A stretch of 64,000 nt of DNA from Amycolatopsis pretoriensis (GTDB taxonomy: Bacteria; Actinomycetota; Actinomycetes; Mycobacteriales; Pseudonocardiaceae): the NCBI RefSeq assembly GCF_900107925.1, contig NZ_FNUJ01000007.1, positions 679,602 to 743,601 on the forward strand, read 5' to 3'. The position numbers and the translations under genes are program-made. This document shows positions 23,471-31,177 of the stretch, in pieces. Below the pieces are notes generated by a model. That model was given only the letters and a program-made list of their open reading frames with translations, was not told the DNA's origin and made no database searches. Numbering within the stretch: position 1 is the stretch's first letter; the number at the start of each line of letters is the position of its first letter.

Positions 23471-24869
23471 CGGAGTCCCGGCGCAGGAACAGGGCGCTGG
23501 TCAGGACACCGAGCAGCACGATGGCGGCGTTCACCGCGATCGCCGCCTTCAGGCCGCCGAGGATGGCCGTGGCTCCGGTGCCCGCCACCGCGGACGTCAC
23601 CACCACGCTCATGATCGGCGTGCCCATCGTGATGCCGACCTGCTGGGTCATCGTGGCGAGGCCGGTGGCCAGGCCCTGTTCGTGGTCGGCCAGCCCCGAG
23701 GTGGCGGTGACCATGAACCCGACGATGACGAGCATGTTGCCGACGCCGCCGGCGAAGCTCGCGACCAGCATCAGTGCCAGCCACGAGCGGTCGTCGCCGA
23801 GGCCGAGCAGGGCCGCGGTGAACACGGTCTGCAGGATGCCGCCGATGATCAGCGTCCGCTTGCTGCCGGCCTTGCCGATGACCTTCGGGGCGCAGACGCC
23901 GCCGGTGACCGTGCCCAGGCCGAGCACGCCGAACGACAGGCCCGCCGCGAGCGGGGAAAAGCCGAGCACCTCCTGCAGGTAGAGGGTCAGCGGGAACACC
24001 AGCGAGCACTCGGTGAGGAACGCGATCAGGCCCGCGACGTTGCCCCAGGCCACCGACCGCCTGCGCAGCACGGTGAGCGGCACCAGCGGCGCGGACACCT
24101 TGCGCTCGACGGCGTAGAACACCAGCAGCAGCACCACGCCGGCCGCCAGCGAGCCGAGGACGGCCGGCGAGCCCCAGCCCTCCTCGCTCGCCTGGGTGAG
24201 CCCGAAGATGACGGCGAGCAGGCCGAGCGTCACCGTGATGGCGCCGGGCACGTCGAGCCGGGGGCGCTCGTCGGGCCGGGACTCCTTGATCACCGTCGGG
24301 GCGACGAGCAGCACGGCGAGCGCGACGGGCACGTTGACGAAGAACGCCCACCGCCACGACAGCAGGTCGGTCAGCACGCCGCCGAGGATGGCGCCGGCGG
24401 TGAAGCCGCTGGACATCAGCGCGCCGTTGAGGCCGAGCGCCTTCCGGCGCAGCGGGCCCTCCGGGAACGACACCGTCATCAGCGACAGCGCGGCCGGCGT
24501 CACGGCGGCGGTGGCCAGGCCCTGGAAGACGCGGGCCACGATCAGCGTTTCCGGGTTCTGGGCCAGGCCGCCCAGGACCGAGGCCGCGGCCAGGACGACC
24601 AGGCCGCCGAGGAACAGCCGTCGCCGGCCGAACAGGTCCGCGACCCGCCCGAAGAACAGCGTGAACCCCGCCGCGCACAACGCGAACGCGGTGGCGATCC
24701 ACTGCAGGTGCCCCAGCGGGAAGCCGAGGTTCCCGCCGATCACCGGCAGCGCGACGTTCAGGATGGCGAAGTCCGCGGCGAGCATGAACTGCGTGGCGAG
24801 CAGCAGGACCAGTACCAGCCGCAGCCGCGGCGTGAGCCGGGCGGGCGCCTCCGTTTCGATGACGGACAT
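23448..24869 (-). CDS. MFS drug exporter, DHA2 (EmrB/QacA) type
   Basis: 473 residues with about 14 hydrophobic segments. Motif A is visible as GRVADLFGRRRLFLGG and the DHA2 antiporter region as FQGLATAAVTPAALSLM. Proton-driven export of a hydrophobic compound is likely; the compound is unknown. It is divergent from an XRE/MmyB-type regulator gene with a perfect inverted repeat between them, a common regulator-pump arrangement. Confidence 0.88.
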   Translation of the reverse strand: MSVIETEAPARLTPRLRLVLVLLLATQFMLAADFAILNVALPVIGGNLGFPLGHLQWIATAFALCAAGFTLFFGRVADLFGRRRLFLGGLVVLAAASVLGGLAQNPETLIVARVFQGLATAAVTPAALSLMTVSFPEGPLRRKALGLNGALMSSGFTAGAILGGVLTDLLSWRWAFFVNVPVALAVLLVAPTVIKESRPDERPRLDVPGAITVTLGLLAVIFGLTQASEEGWGSPAVLGSLAAGVVLLLVFYAVERKVSAPLVPLTVLRRRSVAWGNVAGLIAFLTECSLVFPLTLYLQEVLGFSPLAAGLSFGVLGLGTVTGGVCAPKVIGKAGSKRTLIIGGILQTVFTAALLGLGDDRSWLALMLVASFAGGVGNMLVIVGFMVTATSGLADHEQGLATGLATMTQQVGITMGTPIMSVVVTSAVAGTGATAILGGLKAAIAVNAAIVLLGVLTSALFLRRDSVRPGRGA

Positions 24870-24956
24870 GAGGGTCCTTCCCCTGGGGTTTCGTTGTCAC
24901 GGAGAAGGTTCGTCGGCGCGGCGGTGCCCAGCCAGAACCGCGTTCTGCCCCGTCCG

Positions 24957-24989
24957 CGCGAGGGTGGTCACGACAGCACCACCCTCGCG
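24957..24989. promoter_or_regulatory. Perfect 12-base inverted repeat between the MFS and MmyB-like genes
   Basis: cgcgagggtggt (24957-24968) and accaccctcgcg (24978-24989) are exact complements around a nine-base spacer. The site is in the 163-base divergent promoter region, 44 bases from the regulator start, and is a likely operator for the MmyB-like protein. Confidence 0.6.
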
Positions 24990-25032
24990 GCTCGTGGGCG
25001 CGGCATCATGGGGGTGAGCACCGGAGGTGTCC

Positions 25033-25929
25033 ATGGCAGCCCTGTCCGAGCTGGGTGATTTCCTCAAGTCGCGCCGCGCCGCGCTGCGTCCCGAGGACGT
25101 CGGCATCACGCCGCACCCGGCCCGCCGCCGCGTCAGCGGCCTGCGCCGCGAGGAGCTGGCGACGCTCGCCAACGTCAGCATCACCCACTACACGCGCCTC
25201 GAACAGGGCCGCGCCGGCAACGCCTCCGACGGCATGCTCGAGGCGATCGCGCGCACCCTGCGGCTCACCGAAGACGAGACGGCCCACCTGAAGGACCTCG
25301 CCCGCCCGGCCGCGTCGCCGCGCCGGGCGCCGGCCCGGGTGGCGCAGGCGAGCGCGTCGGCGCGGCAGCTGCTGGGCGCGATGACGCACGTCCCGGCCGT
25401 GCTCATGGACCGCCGCGGCGACGTCCTCGCCTGGAACCAGCTGGGCCACGCGCTGCTCGCGGCCCACCTCGCGCCCGGCAGCCCGGACGACCCGGCGGCC
25501 CGGCCCAACCTGACCCGGATGCTGTTCCTGGACGAGCGCTACCGCGCGCTGTACCGGAACTGGGGCGAGCAGGCGGAGCTGGCCGTGGCCTCGCTGCGCC
25601 TGGTCGCCGGGCGCCACCACGACGACCGCGCGCTCGCCGAGCTCGTCGGCGGGCTCACGATGAACTCCGACGAGTTCGCGAAGCTGTGGGCCCGGCACCC
25701 GGTGCGCACGTGCACGTCCGGCGTCAAGCTGCTGCGCCACCCGGTGGTCGGCGAGGTGGAGCTCAGCTTCGAGAACCTCGACATCCCCGGCACGTCGGGG
25801 CAGCGCCTGATCGCCTACACGGCCGAGCCCGGTTCGCCGTCGGAGACGGCGCTGAAGCTCCTGGGCAGCGCGTCGGCACCGGCTCCGGCGGTGGCGCGGG
25901 GCGTCCACCCGGGTGGCCCGAACACGTAA
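25033..25929 (+). CDS. XRE/MmyB-family transcriptional regulator
   Basis: 298 residues from ATG 25033 (GGAGG five bases upstream; GTG 25027 overlaps that site). N-terminal helix-turn-helix (RREELATLANVSITHYTRLEQG), then the PAS-like MmyB ligand-binding domain (about 100-270: PAVLMDRRGDVLAWNQLG, FARLW-like EFAKLWARH, TSGVKLLRHPVVGEVELSFE). In Streptomyces MmyB-type proteins often control adjacent oxidoreductases or pumps and may bind fatty-acid-like ligands. The last 115 bases overlap the opposing desaturase-like gene. Confidence 0.88.
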   Translation: MAALSELGDFLKSRRAALRPEDVGITPHPARRRVSGLRREELATLANVSITHYTRLEQGRAGNASDGMLEAIARTLRLTEDETAHLKDLARPAASPRRAPARVAQASASARQLLGAMTHVPAVLMDRRGDVLAWNQLGHALLAAHLAPGSPDDPAARPNLTRMLFLDERYRALYRNWGEQAELAVASLRLVAGRHHDDRALAELVGGLTMNSDEFAKLWARHPVRTCTSGVKLLRHPVVGEVELSFENLDIPGTSGQRLIAYTAEPGSPSETALKLLGSASAPAPAVARGVHPGGPNT

Positions 25930-26741
25930 CCCGCGCGCTCGCGCCACGTCCGCGCCGTGCGCAGGTCGCGCAGGATCGAGCCGTACTCGTGGAAGCCGAC
26001 CTTCAGCAGGTTGTACGTGCCGATGTTCTTCGTCAGCCCGTACGTCGGCCGCTTGCCCTCCGGCACGAAGCTGCGGAACAGGCGGTCCCAGATGATCAGG
26101 ATGCCGCCGTAGTTGGCGTCCAGGTATTCGGCGTCGCTGCCGTGGTGGACGCGGTGGTGCGACGGGGTGTTGAAGACGTATTCGAACCAGCGCGGCAGCT
26201 TGCCGACCTTCTCGGTGTGCACGAAGAACTGGTAGACGAGGTCGATCGACAGGCCGGTCAGGATCATCCACGGCGGGATCCCGCACAGCGCCAGCACCGA
26301 CCAGAAGGGGAGCTGGAAGTACGGCGTCCACTTCTGGCGCAGCGCCGTCGAGAAGTTGTAGTGCTCGCTGGAGTGGTGCACCTGGTGGCCGGCCCAGAGC
26401 AGCCGCACGCGGTGGCTCGCGCGGTGGTAGGCGTAGAAGACCAGCTCCTGGCCGAGCAGCATGAGCACCCACGTCCACCAGTCGCGCGGGTCGAACCTGA
26501 CCGGCGCCAGCTCGAACAGGGCGGCGAAGACGAAGAGCATGACCAGCCGGAACAGCGCGTTGACGCCGACGGCGACCGTGCCCATCAGCATGCTCGTGCG
26601 GGTGTCGGCGACGGTGTAGCCGACGACGTTGTCGTCGTGGCCGAGCACGTGCACCGCGACGATTTCGATCGCCACGAACAGCACGAACACCGGGATCGCG
26701 AACAGCACGGGGTCGCGCAGGTGCGCCAGGAACTCGGCCAC
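25815..26741 (-). CDS. Sterol desaturase / fatty-acid hydroxylase superfamily membrane protein
   Basis: 308 residues. Four to five hydrophobic segments and the full set of di-iron histidine boxes: HRASH, HQVHHSSEH and HHRVHHG, spaced as in integral membrane fatty-acid hydroxylases. It probably hydroxylates or desaturates a lipid using O2. Residues 270-308, encoded in the 115-base antisense overlap with the MmyB-like gene, are low complexity (ATAGAGADALPRSF) and probably dispensable. Divergent from a TetR gene that may regulate it. Confidence 0.88.
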   Translation of the reverse strand: MAEFLAHLRDPVLFAIPVFVLFVAIEIVAVHVLGHDDNVVGYTVADTRTSMLMGTVAVGVNALFRLVMLFVFAALFELAPVRFDPRDWWTWVLMLLGQELVFYAYHRASHRVRLLWAGHQVHHSSEHYNFSTALRQKWTPYFQLPFWSVLALCGIPPWMILTGLSIDLVYQFFVHTEKVGKLPRWFEYVFNTPSHHRVHHGSDAEYLDANYGGILIIWDRLFRSFVPEGKRPTYGLTKNIGTYNLLKVGFHEYGSILRDLRTARTWRERAGYVFGPPGWTPRATAGAGADALPRSFSAVSDGEPGSAV

Positions 26742-26766
26742 GTCGCCTCCTTTGATCTGACCTGAC

Positions 26767-26804
26767 GGTAACTTACCTTCGGGTCACTTTACGCACGGTA
26801 GGCT
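26767..26804 (+). promoter_or_regulatory. Palindrome and -10 box between desaturase-like and TetR genes
   Basis: GGTAA-C-TTACC (26767-26777) is a perfect 11-base palindrome. TAGGCT (26799-26804) is a -10 box seven bases before the GTG of tetR, so that mRNA is probably leaderless. The palindrome is placed to control either direction. Confidence 0.45.
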
Positions 26805-26811
26805 CTCGCGC

Positions 26812-27420
26812 GTGACGGAGTCAAGGGCGGTCGGGACCAAGGGGATGCCTCGCGAAGAGCGCGAGGCCCAGCTCGTCGTGGCCGGCACCGAGGAGTTCGG
26901 CCGGGTGGGCTACGCGGGCGCGTCGATGGTCGAGATCGCGCGCCGGGTCGGGGTCACGAAACCGTTGCTGTACCAGTACTTCGGCTCGAAGGACGGGCTC
27001 TACCTCGCCTGCCTGCACCGCGCGGGCGACCGGCTGACCGAGGGGGTCGCGACGACGATGGCGGCCGGCGGTGACCCCGACCAGATGCCGCTGAAGGTGC
27101 TCTCGGCGATCTTCACGACGTTCGACCACGACCGCTACGCGTGGCGCCTCCTGCGCGACGAGACCGTCCCGGCCACGGGCGACATCGCGGCGTCGGCGGC
27201 GGACTACCGCTACCGCCTGGACGCGTTCGCGCTGCTGGGCGCGACGGAGCTGATGACCTCGCGCGGCCTGGCCGACCCGGTCGACATCGAGGCGATCGCG
27301 CAGGTGTGGACCGGGGTGGTCGACTCGCTGATCAGCTGGTGGATCGACCGCCCGGACGAGGACGCGGCCGCGATGACGGCCCGCTGCGCGCGCATCATGG
27401 CGGGCCTGTTCGGCTGGTGA
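26812..27420 (+). CDS. TetR-family regulator
   Basis: 202 residues. The N-terminal DNA-binding region reads MVEIARRVGVTKPLLYQYFGSKDGLY, the standard TetR recognition helix. The C-terminal ligand domain is unspecific to the eye. Start GTG 26812; ATG codons further in (26845) are less likely because the leaderless promoter points to the GTG. Best candidate for control of the divergent desaturase-like gene. Confidence 0.88.
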   Translation: MTESRAVGTKGMPREEREAQLVVAGTEEFGRVGYAGASMVEIARRVGVTKPLLYQYFGSKDGLYLACLHRAGDRLTEGVATTMAAGGDPDQMPLKVLSAIFTTFDHDRYAWRLLRDETVPATGDIAASAADYRYRLDAFALLGATELMTSRGLADPVDIEAIAQVWTGVVDSLISWWIDRPDEDAAAMTARCARIMAGLFGW

Positions 27421-27421
27421 C

Positions 27422-27855
27422 CTACCCGTGTGGCGGGAGCTTCCGCGCGAAGCCGTGCCAGTACGCGGCGGCCGCGCTGTGCTGCCGGACCACCGCGTCG
27501 GGCGCCGGGGGAGCGGGCCAGAACTGCAGCACGTAGCTGTCCCGCTCGGCCTCGCCGTCGAGGCGCGTGTCCTGTTCGCGGCCGGTGTCCATCGCCGTCG
27601 CGCTGTAGCGGACGCGGTAATCGCCGGGTGCCAGTTCCAGGTGGTGAACCCGACGTCCCCGGTGTGCAGCCCGGTGAGCAGGAACAACGTGCCGGGCACG
27701 GCCGCGCCGCACAGCCCGTTGCGCTGCCCGGCGAAGCACGCGGTCAAGTCGCCCTCGAACGGCTCGCCGCCCTCGCTGCAGACGTACATCTGTCCATAGT
27801 GGACAGGAACGTCGCCGTGCACCACGGTTCGCATGCCCGCCGGCATGGCAGGCAC
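27422..27855 (-). pseudogene. Frameshifted hypothetical gene
   Basis: The N-terminal part (MRTVVHGDVPVHYGQMYVCS ... HTGDVGFTTW) is in one frame. The C-terminal part (LELAPGDYRVRYSATAMD ... AYWHGFARKLPPHG) is in another, joined near 27630-27650. One base is missing relative to an intact frame. Both halves are well-formed protein of a family known from actinobacteria only as hypothetical. It faces the end of the TetR gene with one base between stops. Natural inactivation and a sequencing error cannot be told apart here. Confidence 0.65.
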
Positions 27856-27995
27856 CTCCGACAGTCTCCCTTTGGCCGGTTTGTCCGTTATCGTGATACG
27901 CAGAGTGGTGTTCGCCGATTGACTTCCCGAACGGCGTAGCGAAACCGGTCGCGTTCGCGATTAATCAGGGAAGCCATCGCGTCGAGAGGTGTCCC

Positions 27996-28364
27996 ATGCC
28001 CGAACCAGCCGCCCCCGTCCCGGCCGACCCCCGCCTCGCCGCGCGGTTCACCGAGGACCTGCTCGACGGCTGCCGGGTCCTGGCCAAGGACTACGGCTAC
28101 CGGCCGGCCCAGTTCGAGCGCATGGTCCGCGAGCACGGCGGCGTCGAAGCGGCCCGGCTCCTGCTGCGCGGCGCCGGCACGGCCGGCGGGTTCACCGTCC
28201 TCTGGGAGAAGAACCAGCTCGGCCGCAGCTCGGAAGCGACGATGCTCCGGACGGAGTACTCGGAGCTGTTCACCCCCGACGAGCTCCTGCTCGCCCGCCG
28301 CCGCCTCGAGGAACACGGCTTCGACGTCGACGCGCACCTGCGCACGCTCACCGAGCAGGCGTAG
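27996..28364 (+). CDS. Conserved hypothetical protein of 122 residues
   Basis: Alpha-helical, soluble. The C-terminal motif FTVLWEKNQLGRSSEATMLR ... ELFTPDELLLARRRLEEHGF resembles a small domain common in actinobacteria (W-E-x-x-x-L followed by SxEA and LFT-xEEL-xxARxRL) with no known role. The ATG follows a weak GAGAGGTG. It ends against a strong bidirectional terminator. Confidence 0.7.
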   Translation: MPEPAAPVPADPRLAARFTEDLLDGCRVLAKDYGYRPAQFERMVREHGGVEAARLLLRGAGTAGGFTVLWEKNQLGRSSEATMLRTEYSELFTPDELLLARRRLEEHGFDVDAHLRTLTEQA

Positions 28365-28365
28365 G

Positions 28366-28406
28366 GCGGCAGGGGTGACCGGCGCCGCTCCGGTCACCCC
28401 TGCCGC
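28366..28406. terminator. Bidirectional terminator
   Basis: gcggcaggggtgaccgg and ccggtcacccctgccgc are a perfect 17-base stem with a seven-base loop. It sits between two convergent genes and should stop transcription from both sides. Confidence 0.9.
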
Positions 28407-28411
28407 GGCTT

Positions 28412-30976
28412 CTAGGCGGCCGCGCTCGACTTGCCGCGCAGCACGACGTTCGCCGTCGACGCGCCCTTGATCGCCGTCTCGATCTGGGCCATCGTCGAAG
28501 ACGAGCTCAGGCCGGGGACCGTCGCGGTGTTCAGGGCGTAGAGGGTGAACGTGTACGGGTGGCTGGACCCGCCCGGGCAGGGGCCGAAGAACTTCTGCGC
28601 GTTCGCCCCGCTGCCCATCGCCTTCTGCTTCGCGCCGCCCTGGTTCGGCACGGTGTACCCCGCGCCGAGGCCTTCCGGCAGCGACTTCGTGGCGGCCGGG
28701 ACGTCCCAGATCGCCCAGTGCAGCTTGTTCCCGCTGTTGGCGACGTCGGCGAACACGATCGCGTACGCCTTCGCGCCGGTGGACGCGCCCCACCCGAGCG
28801 GCGGCGACGGGTCCTGGCCCGCCGTGCCGTCGCCGGCGCAGGTGTACTTGTCCGGGATGGTCGCGTTGTCGGCGAACGCGGAGCTGGTCAGCTTGAAGTC
28901 ACCCGGCGTCGAACCGCCGGGGAACTTCAGCCGCACGATCACGTTGTCCAGCACCGACGGCGTGCCGCCGTTCTTGTCGTTGTTCGTCGACGTCAGCCAC
29001 AGCCCGCCGTCCGGGGACTTCGTGACCGAGCGCAGCCGGCCCCAGCGGCCGGAGAACAGCGTCGACACGGTGCCGATGCCGGTGCCCGCGGAGTTGATCT
29101 GCGTGGCGAACATCTGCTCGCCGGTGACGCCGGCGATGTAGATCCAGTCGTTGACGATCTCCAGCCCGCTCGGCCCGGCCTGCGACGTCGGCCAGGTCTT
29201 CTTGGGAGCGATGAAGCCGCTGCAGCTGCCCTGCGTGCCCTCACAGCTGGGCCAGCCGAAGTTGCCGCCCTTCTGGATCAGGTTGAGCTCGTCCTGACTG
29301 CTTTCGCCGAACTCCGCCGCCCACAGCTGGCCGCGGGAACCCCAGGCCAGGCCCTGCGGGTTGCGGTGGCCGTAGCTCCAGACGTACCGCGCGTTGCCGC
29401 CGGTGGCGTAGAACGGGTTGTCGCTCGGCGCCGAGCCGTCGGGGTTGAGCCGCAGGATCTTCCCGTTGAGCGAGCTCTTGTTCTGCGCGTTGTCGCTGTT
29501 CTTAGCGTCGCCCACGGTGGCGTAGAGCTTGCCGTCCGGACCGAACTTGATCCGGCCGCCGTTGTGGTAGCGGTTCTTCGCGATCCCGGTCAGCACCGGC
29601 GTCGACGTCGAGGACAGCGTGCTGCCGTCGTAGGTCATCCTCACGATCCGGTTGTCGCCGGAAGCCGTGTGGTACAGGTAGATCGCGTGGTCGCTCGCCC
29701 AGTTCGGCGAGATCGCCAGGCCGAGCAGGCCGCCCTCGCCGTTGGTGCCGACCGCGCCCGGCACCTTGCCCAGCGTCGTCTTCTGGCCGGACGGCGTCAC
29801 CAGCACGACCTCGAACCGGTCCCGCTCGGTCACCAGCGCGTTGCCGTTCGGCAGGAAGTCCACCGACCAGCCGAGGTCGACCTTCGCGATGTCCTTGTCG
29901 TACTCCGGGATGCCCCCCGCGCCGCCCGGAGCAGACGTCCTGGCGGTGACCGCGTTGCTGGCCGCGGAGCTGTTGCCGTCGGGGTCGCGCGCCTTGACCG
30001 TGAAGGTGTAGGAGGTGTTCGGGTTCAGGTTCGTGACGGTCGTCCCGAGCGACGTCGTGGTCGCGACCTTCGTGGCGCCCTGGAAGACGTCGTAGCCGGC
30101 GACGGTGCCGCCGTTGTCGGTGGAAGCGTTCCACGCCAGCGAAACGCTGTTCGCGGTGACGCCGGTGGACCGCAGGTTGCCCGGCACGGTGGGCGGGGTG
30201 GTGTCGTCGCTCGGCGGCGTGGTGAAGGTGACCACGTTGCTCTGCTGCGACGGGTTGCCCGCGGCGTCGTACGCGCCGACGGAGATGTCGTAGGCCGTGT
30301 TCGGGGTCAGGTTGTCGACGGTCGCGGTGGTGGTCTTCCCGTCGACGGTCTTGAGGATGTTGCCGCCGCGGTTGACTTCGTAGCGGACGACGCCGACGTT
30401 GTCGGTCGCGGCGGTCCAGGTGAAGGTCGCCGCGGTCGGGAGGATGTTGCTCGCCTTGAGGTTCGCCGGCGCCGTCGGTGGTTCGCCGTCCGTGGGCGCG
30501 ACGAAGGTGTCGGTGAGCTTGTCGGCGTTCGGGCCGCCGTTCGCGGTGGTCGCGGTGGTGCGGACCTTGTTGACGCCGGCGGTCAGCTGGACGGTCGCGG
30601 TGGCGGTCTTCCAGGTCGTCCAGGCGCCGGTGCCGGGGAAGTCGACGGTGCCCTTGTCCCCGCCGTCGACGACGAGCTTGACCGGGCGGTTGTCCGCGGT
30701 TCCGTTGGCGTAGCGGAAAGTCAGGGTGTGCGTGCCCGCCTGCGCGGCGTTCACGGAGTATTCGACGTAGCTGCCGGCGACGTTGTCGAAGTTGACGAAC
30801 CCGGTGCCGGAGTAACCGGCGTGGTTCGACTCGACGACGCCCTGGGAGATCACGGCGTTCTCGGACTCGTAGTCGGTGTCCGCGGCGAAAGCGCTTACCG
30901 GACTGAGCGCGGTGAGGCCGAGCGCCGCGACGGCGGTACCGGCCAGTACCACGCGCCACGGTGGACGGGGTGCCAC
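28412..30976 (-). CDS. Secreted multidomain sugar dehydrogenase: CBM35, two FnIII, GSDH beta-propeller, PEBP
   Basis: 854 residues. Signal peptide (1-31, ending AFAA); carbohydrate-binding module of CBM35/CBM6 type (about 35-160, YESENAVISQGVVESNHAGY, GTHTLTFRYANGTADNRPV); two fibronectin type III repeats (about 168-253 and 262-347, TPNTAYDISVGAYDAAGNPS and NPNTSYTFTVKARDPDGNSS). Then comes a six-bladed PQQ glucose/sorbosone dehydrogenase propeller (about 355-700, GWSVDFLPNGNALVTERD, KNRYHNGGRIKFGPDGKLY, HRNPQGLAW) and a C-terminal YbhB/YbcL PEBP domain (about 703-852, FADNATIPDKYTCAGDG, LHWAIWDVPA). The dehydrogenase would oxidise aldoses released from a polysaccharide bound by the CBM. The PEBP addition is unusual. 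Confidence 0.85.
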   Translation of the reverse strand: MAPRPPWRVVLAGTAVAALGLTALSPVSAFAADTDYESENAVISQGVVESNHAGYSGTGFVNFDNVAGSYVEYSVNAAQAGTHTLTFRYANGTADNRPVKLVVDGGDKGTVDFPGTGAWTTWKTATATVQLTAGVNKVRTTATTANGGPNADKLTDTFVAPTDGEPPTAPANLKASNILPTAATFTWTAATDNVGVVRYEVNRGGNILKTVDGKTTTATVDNLTPNTAYDISVGAYDAAGNPSQQSNVVTFTTPPSDDTTPPTVPGNLRSTGVTANSVSLAWNASTDNGGTVAGYDVFQGATKVATTTSLGTTVTNLNPNTSYTFTVKARDPDGNSSAASNAVTARTSAPGGAGGIPEYDKDIAKVDLGWSVDFLPNGNALVTERDRFEVVLVTPSGQKTTLGKVPGAVGTNGEGGLLGLAISPNWASDHAIYLYHTASGDNRIVRMTYDGSTLSSTSTPVLTGIAKNRYHNGGRIKFGPDGKLYATVGDAKNSDNAQNKSSLNGKILRLNPDGSAPSDNPFYATGGNARYVWSYGHRNPQGLAWGSRGQLWAAEFGESSQDELNLIQKGGNFGWPSCEGTQGSCSGFIAPKKTWPTSQAGPSGLEIVNDWIYIAGVTGEQMFATQINSAGTGIGTVSTLFSGRWGRLRSVTKSPDGGLWLTSTNNDKNGGTPSVLDNVIVRLKFPGGSTPGDFKLTSSAFADNATIPDKYTCAGDGTAGQDPSPPLGWGASTGAKAYAIVFADVANSGNKLHWAIWDVPAATKSLPEGLGAGYTVPNQGGAKQKAMGSGANAQKFFGPCPGGSSHPYTFTLYALNTATVPGLSSSSTMAQIETAIKGASTANVVLRGKSSAAA

Positions 30977-31059
30977 TGGGAGCCTCCTGCGTGGGTCGGG
31001 GGACAGGGGGTGACCGGGGCGGAACTGGTCGGCGGACCACCGGAATCGGACCTAATAGT

Positions 31060-31074
31060 TAGGAAAGTTTCCTA
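31060..31074. promoter_or_regulatory. Palindrome TAGGAAA-G-TTTCCTA upstream of the secreted dehydrogenase gene
   Basis: Seven-base perfect arms around one base, 84 bases before the ATG, in an AT-rich pocket. From memory, near-identical AGGAAA-N-TTTCCT elements precede many secreted carbohydrate-active genes in actinomycetes; the regulator is not identified here. Confidence 0.55.
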
Positions 31075-31108
31075 TCTATAGGGACAGATCTCACACCCTC
31101 CGAGCGGG

Positions 31109-31129
31109 CCGTGTCAATACTCGACACGG
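31109..31129. promoter_or_regulatory. Inverted repeat CCGTGTC-N7-GACACGG
   Basis: Seven-base perfect arms with a seven-base spacer, 35 bases further upstream of the previous palindrome. On the minus strand TTGACAC, a -35-like hexamer, lies at its edge. It lies between the secreted dehydrogenase start and the 3' end of the HemF-like gene, so it could be either an upstream operator or a terminator for the HemF-like transcript. Confidence 0.4.
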
Positions 31130-31177
31130 GCGCTCACCCTTGGTGAAGAAGGGTTTCCCGCTCACCGGTGCTTGGTC

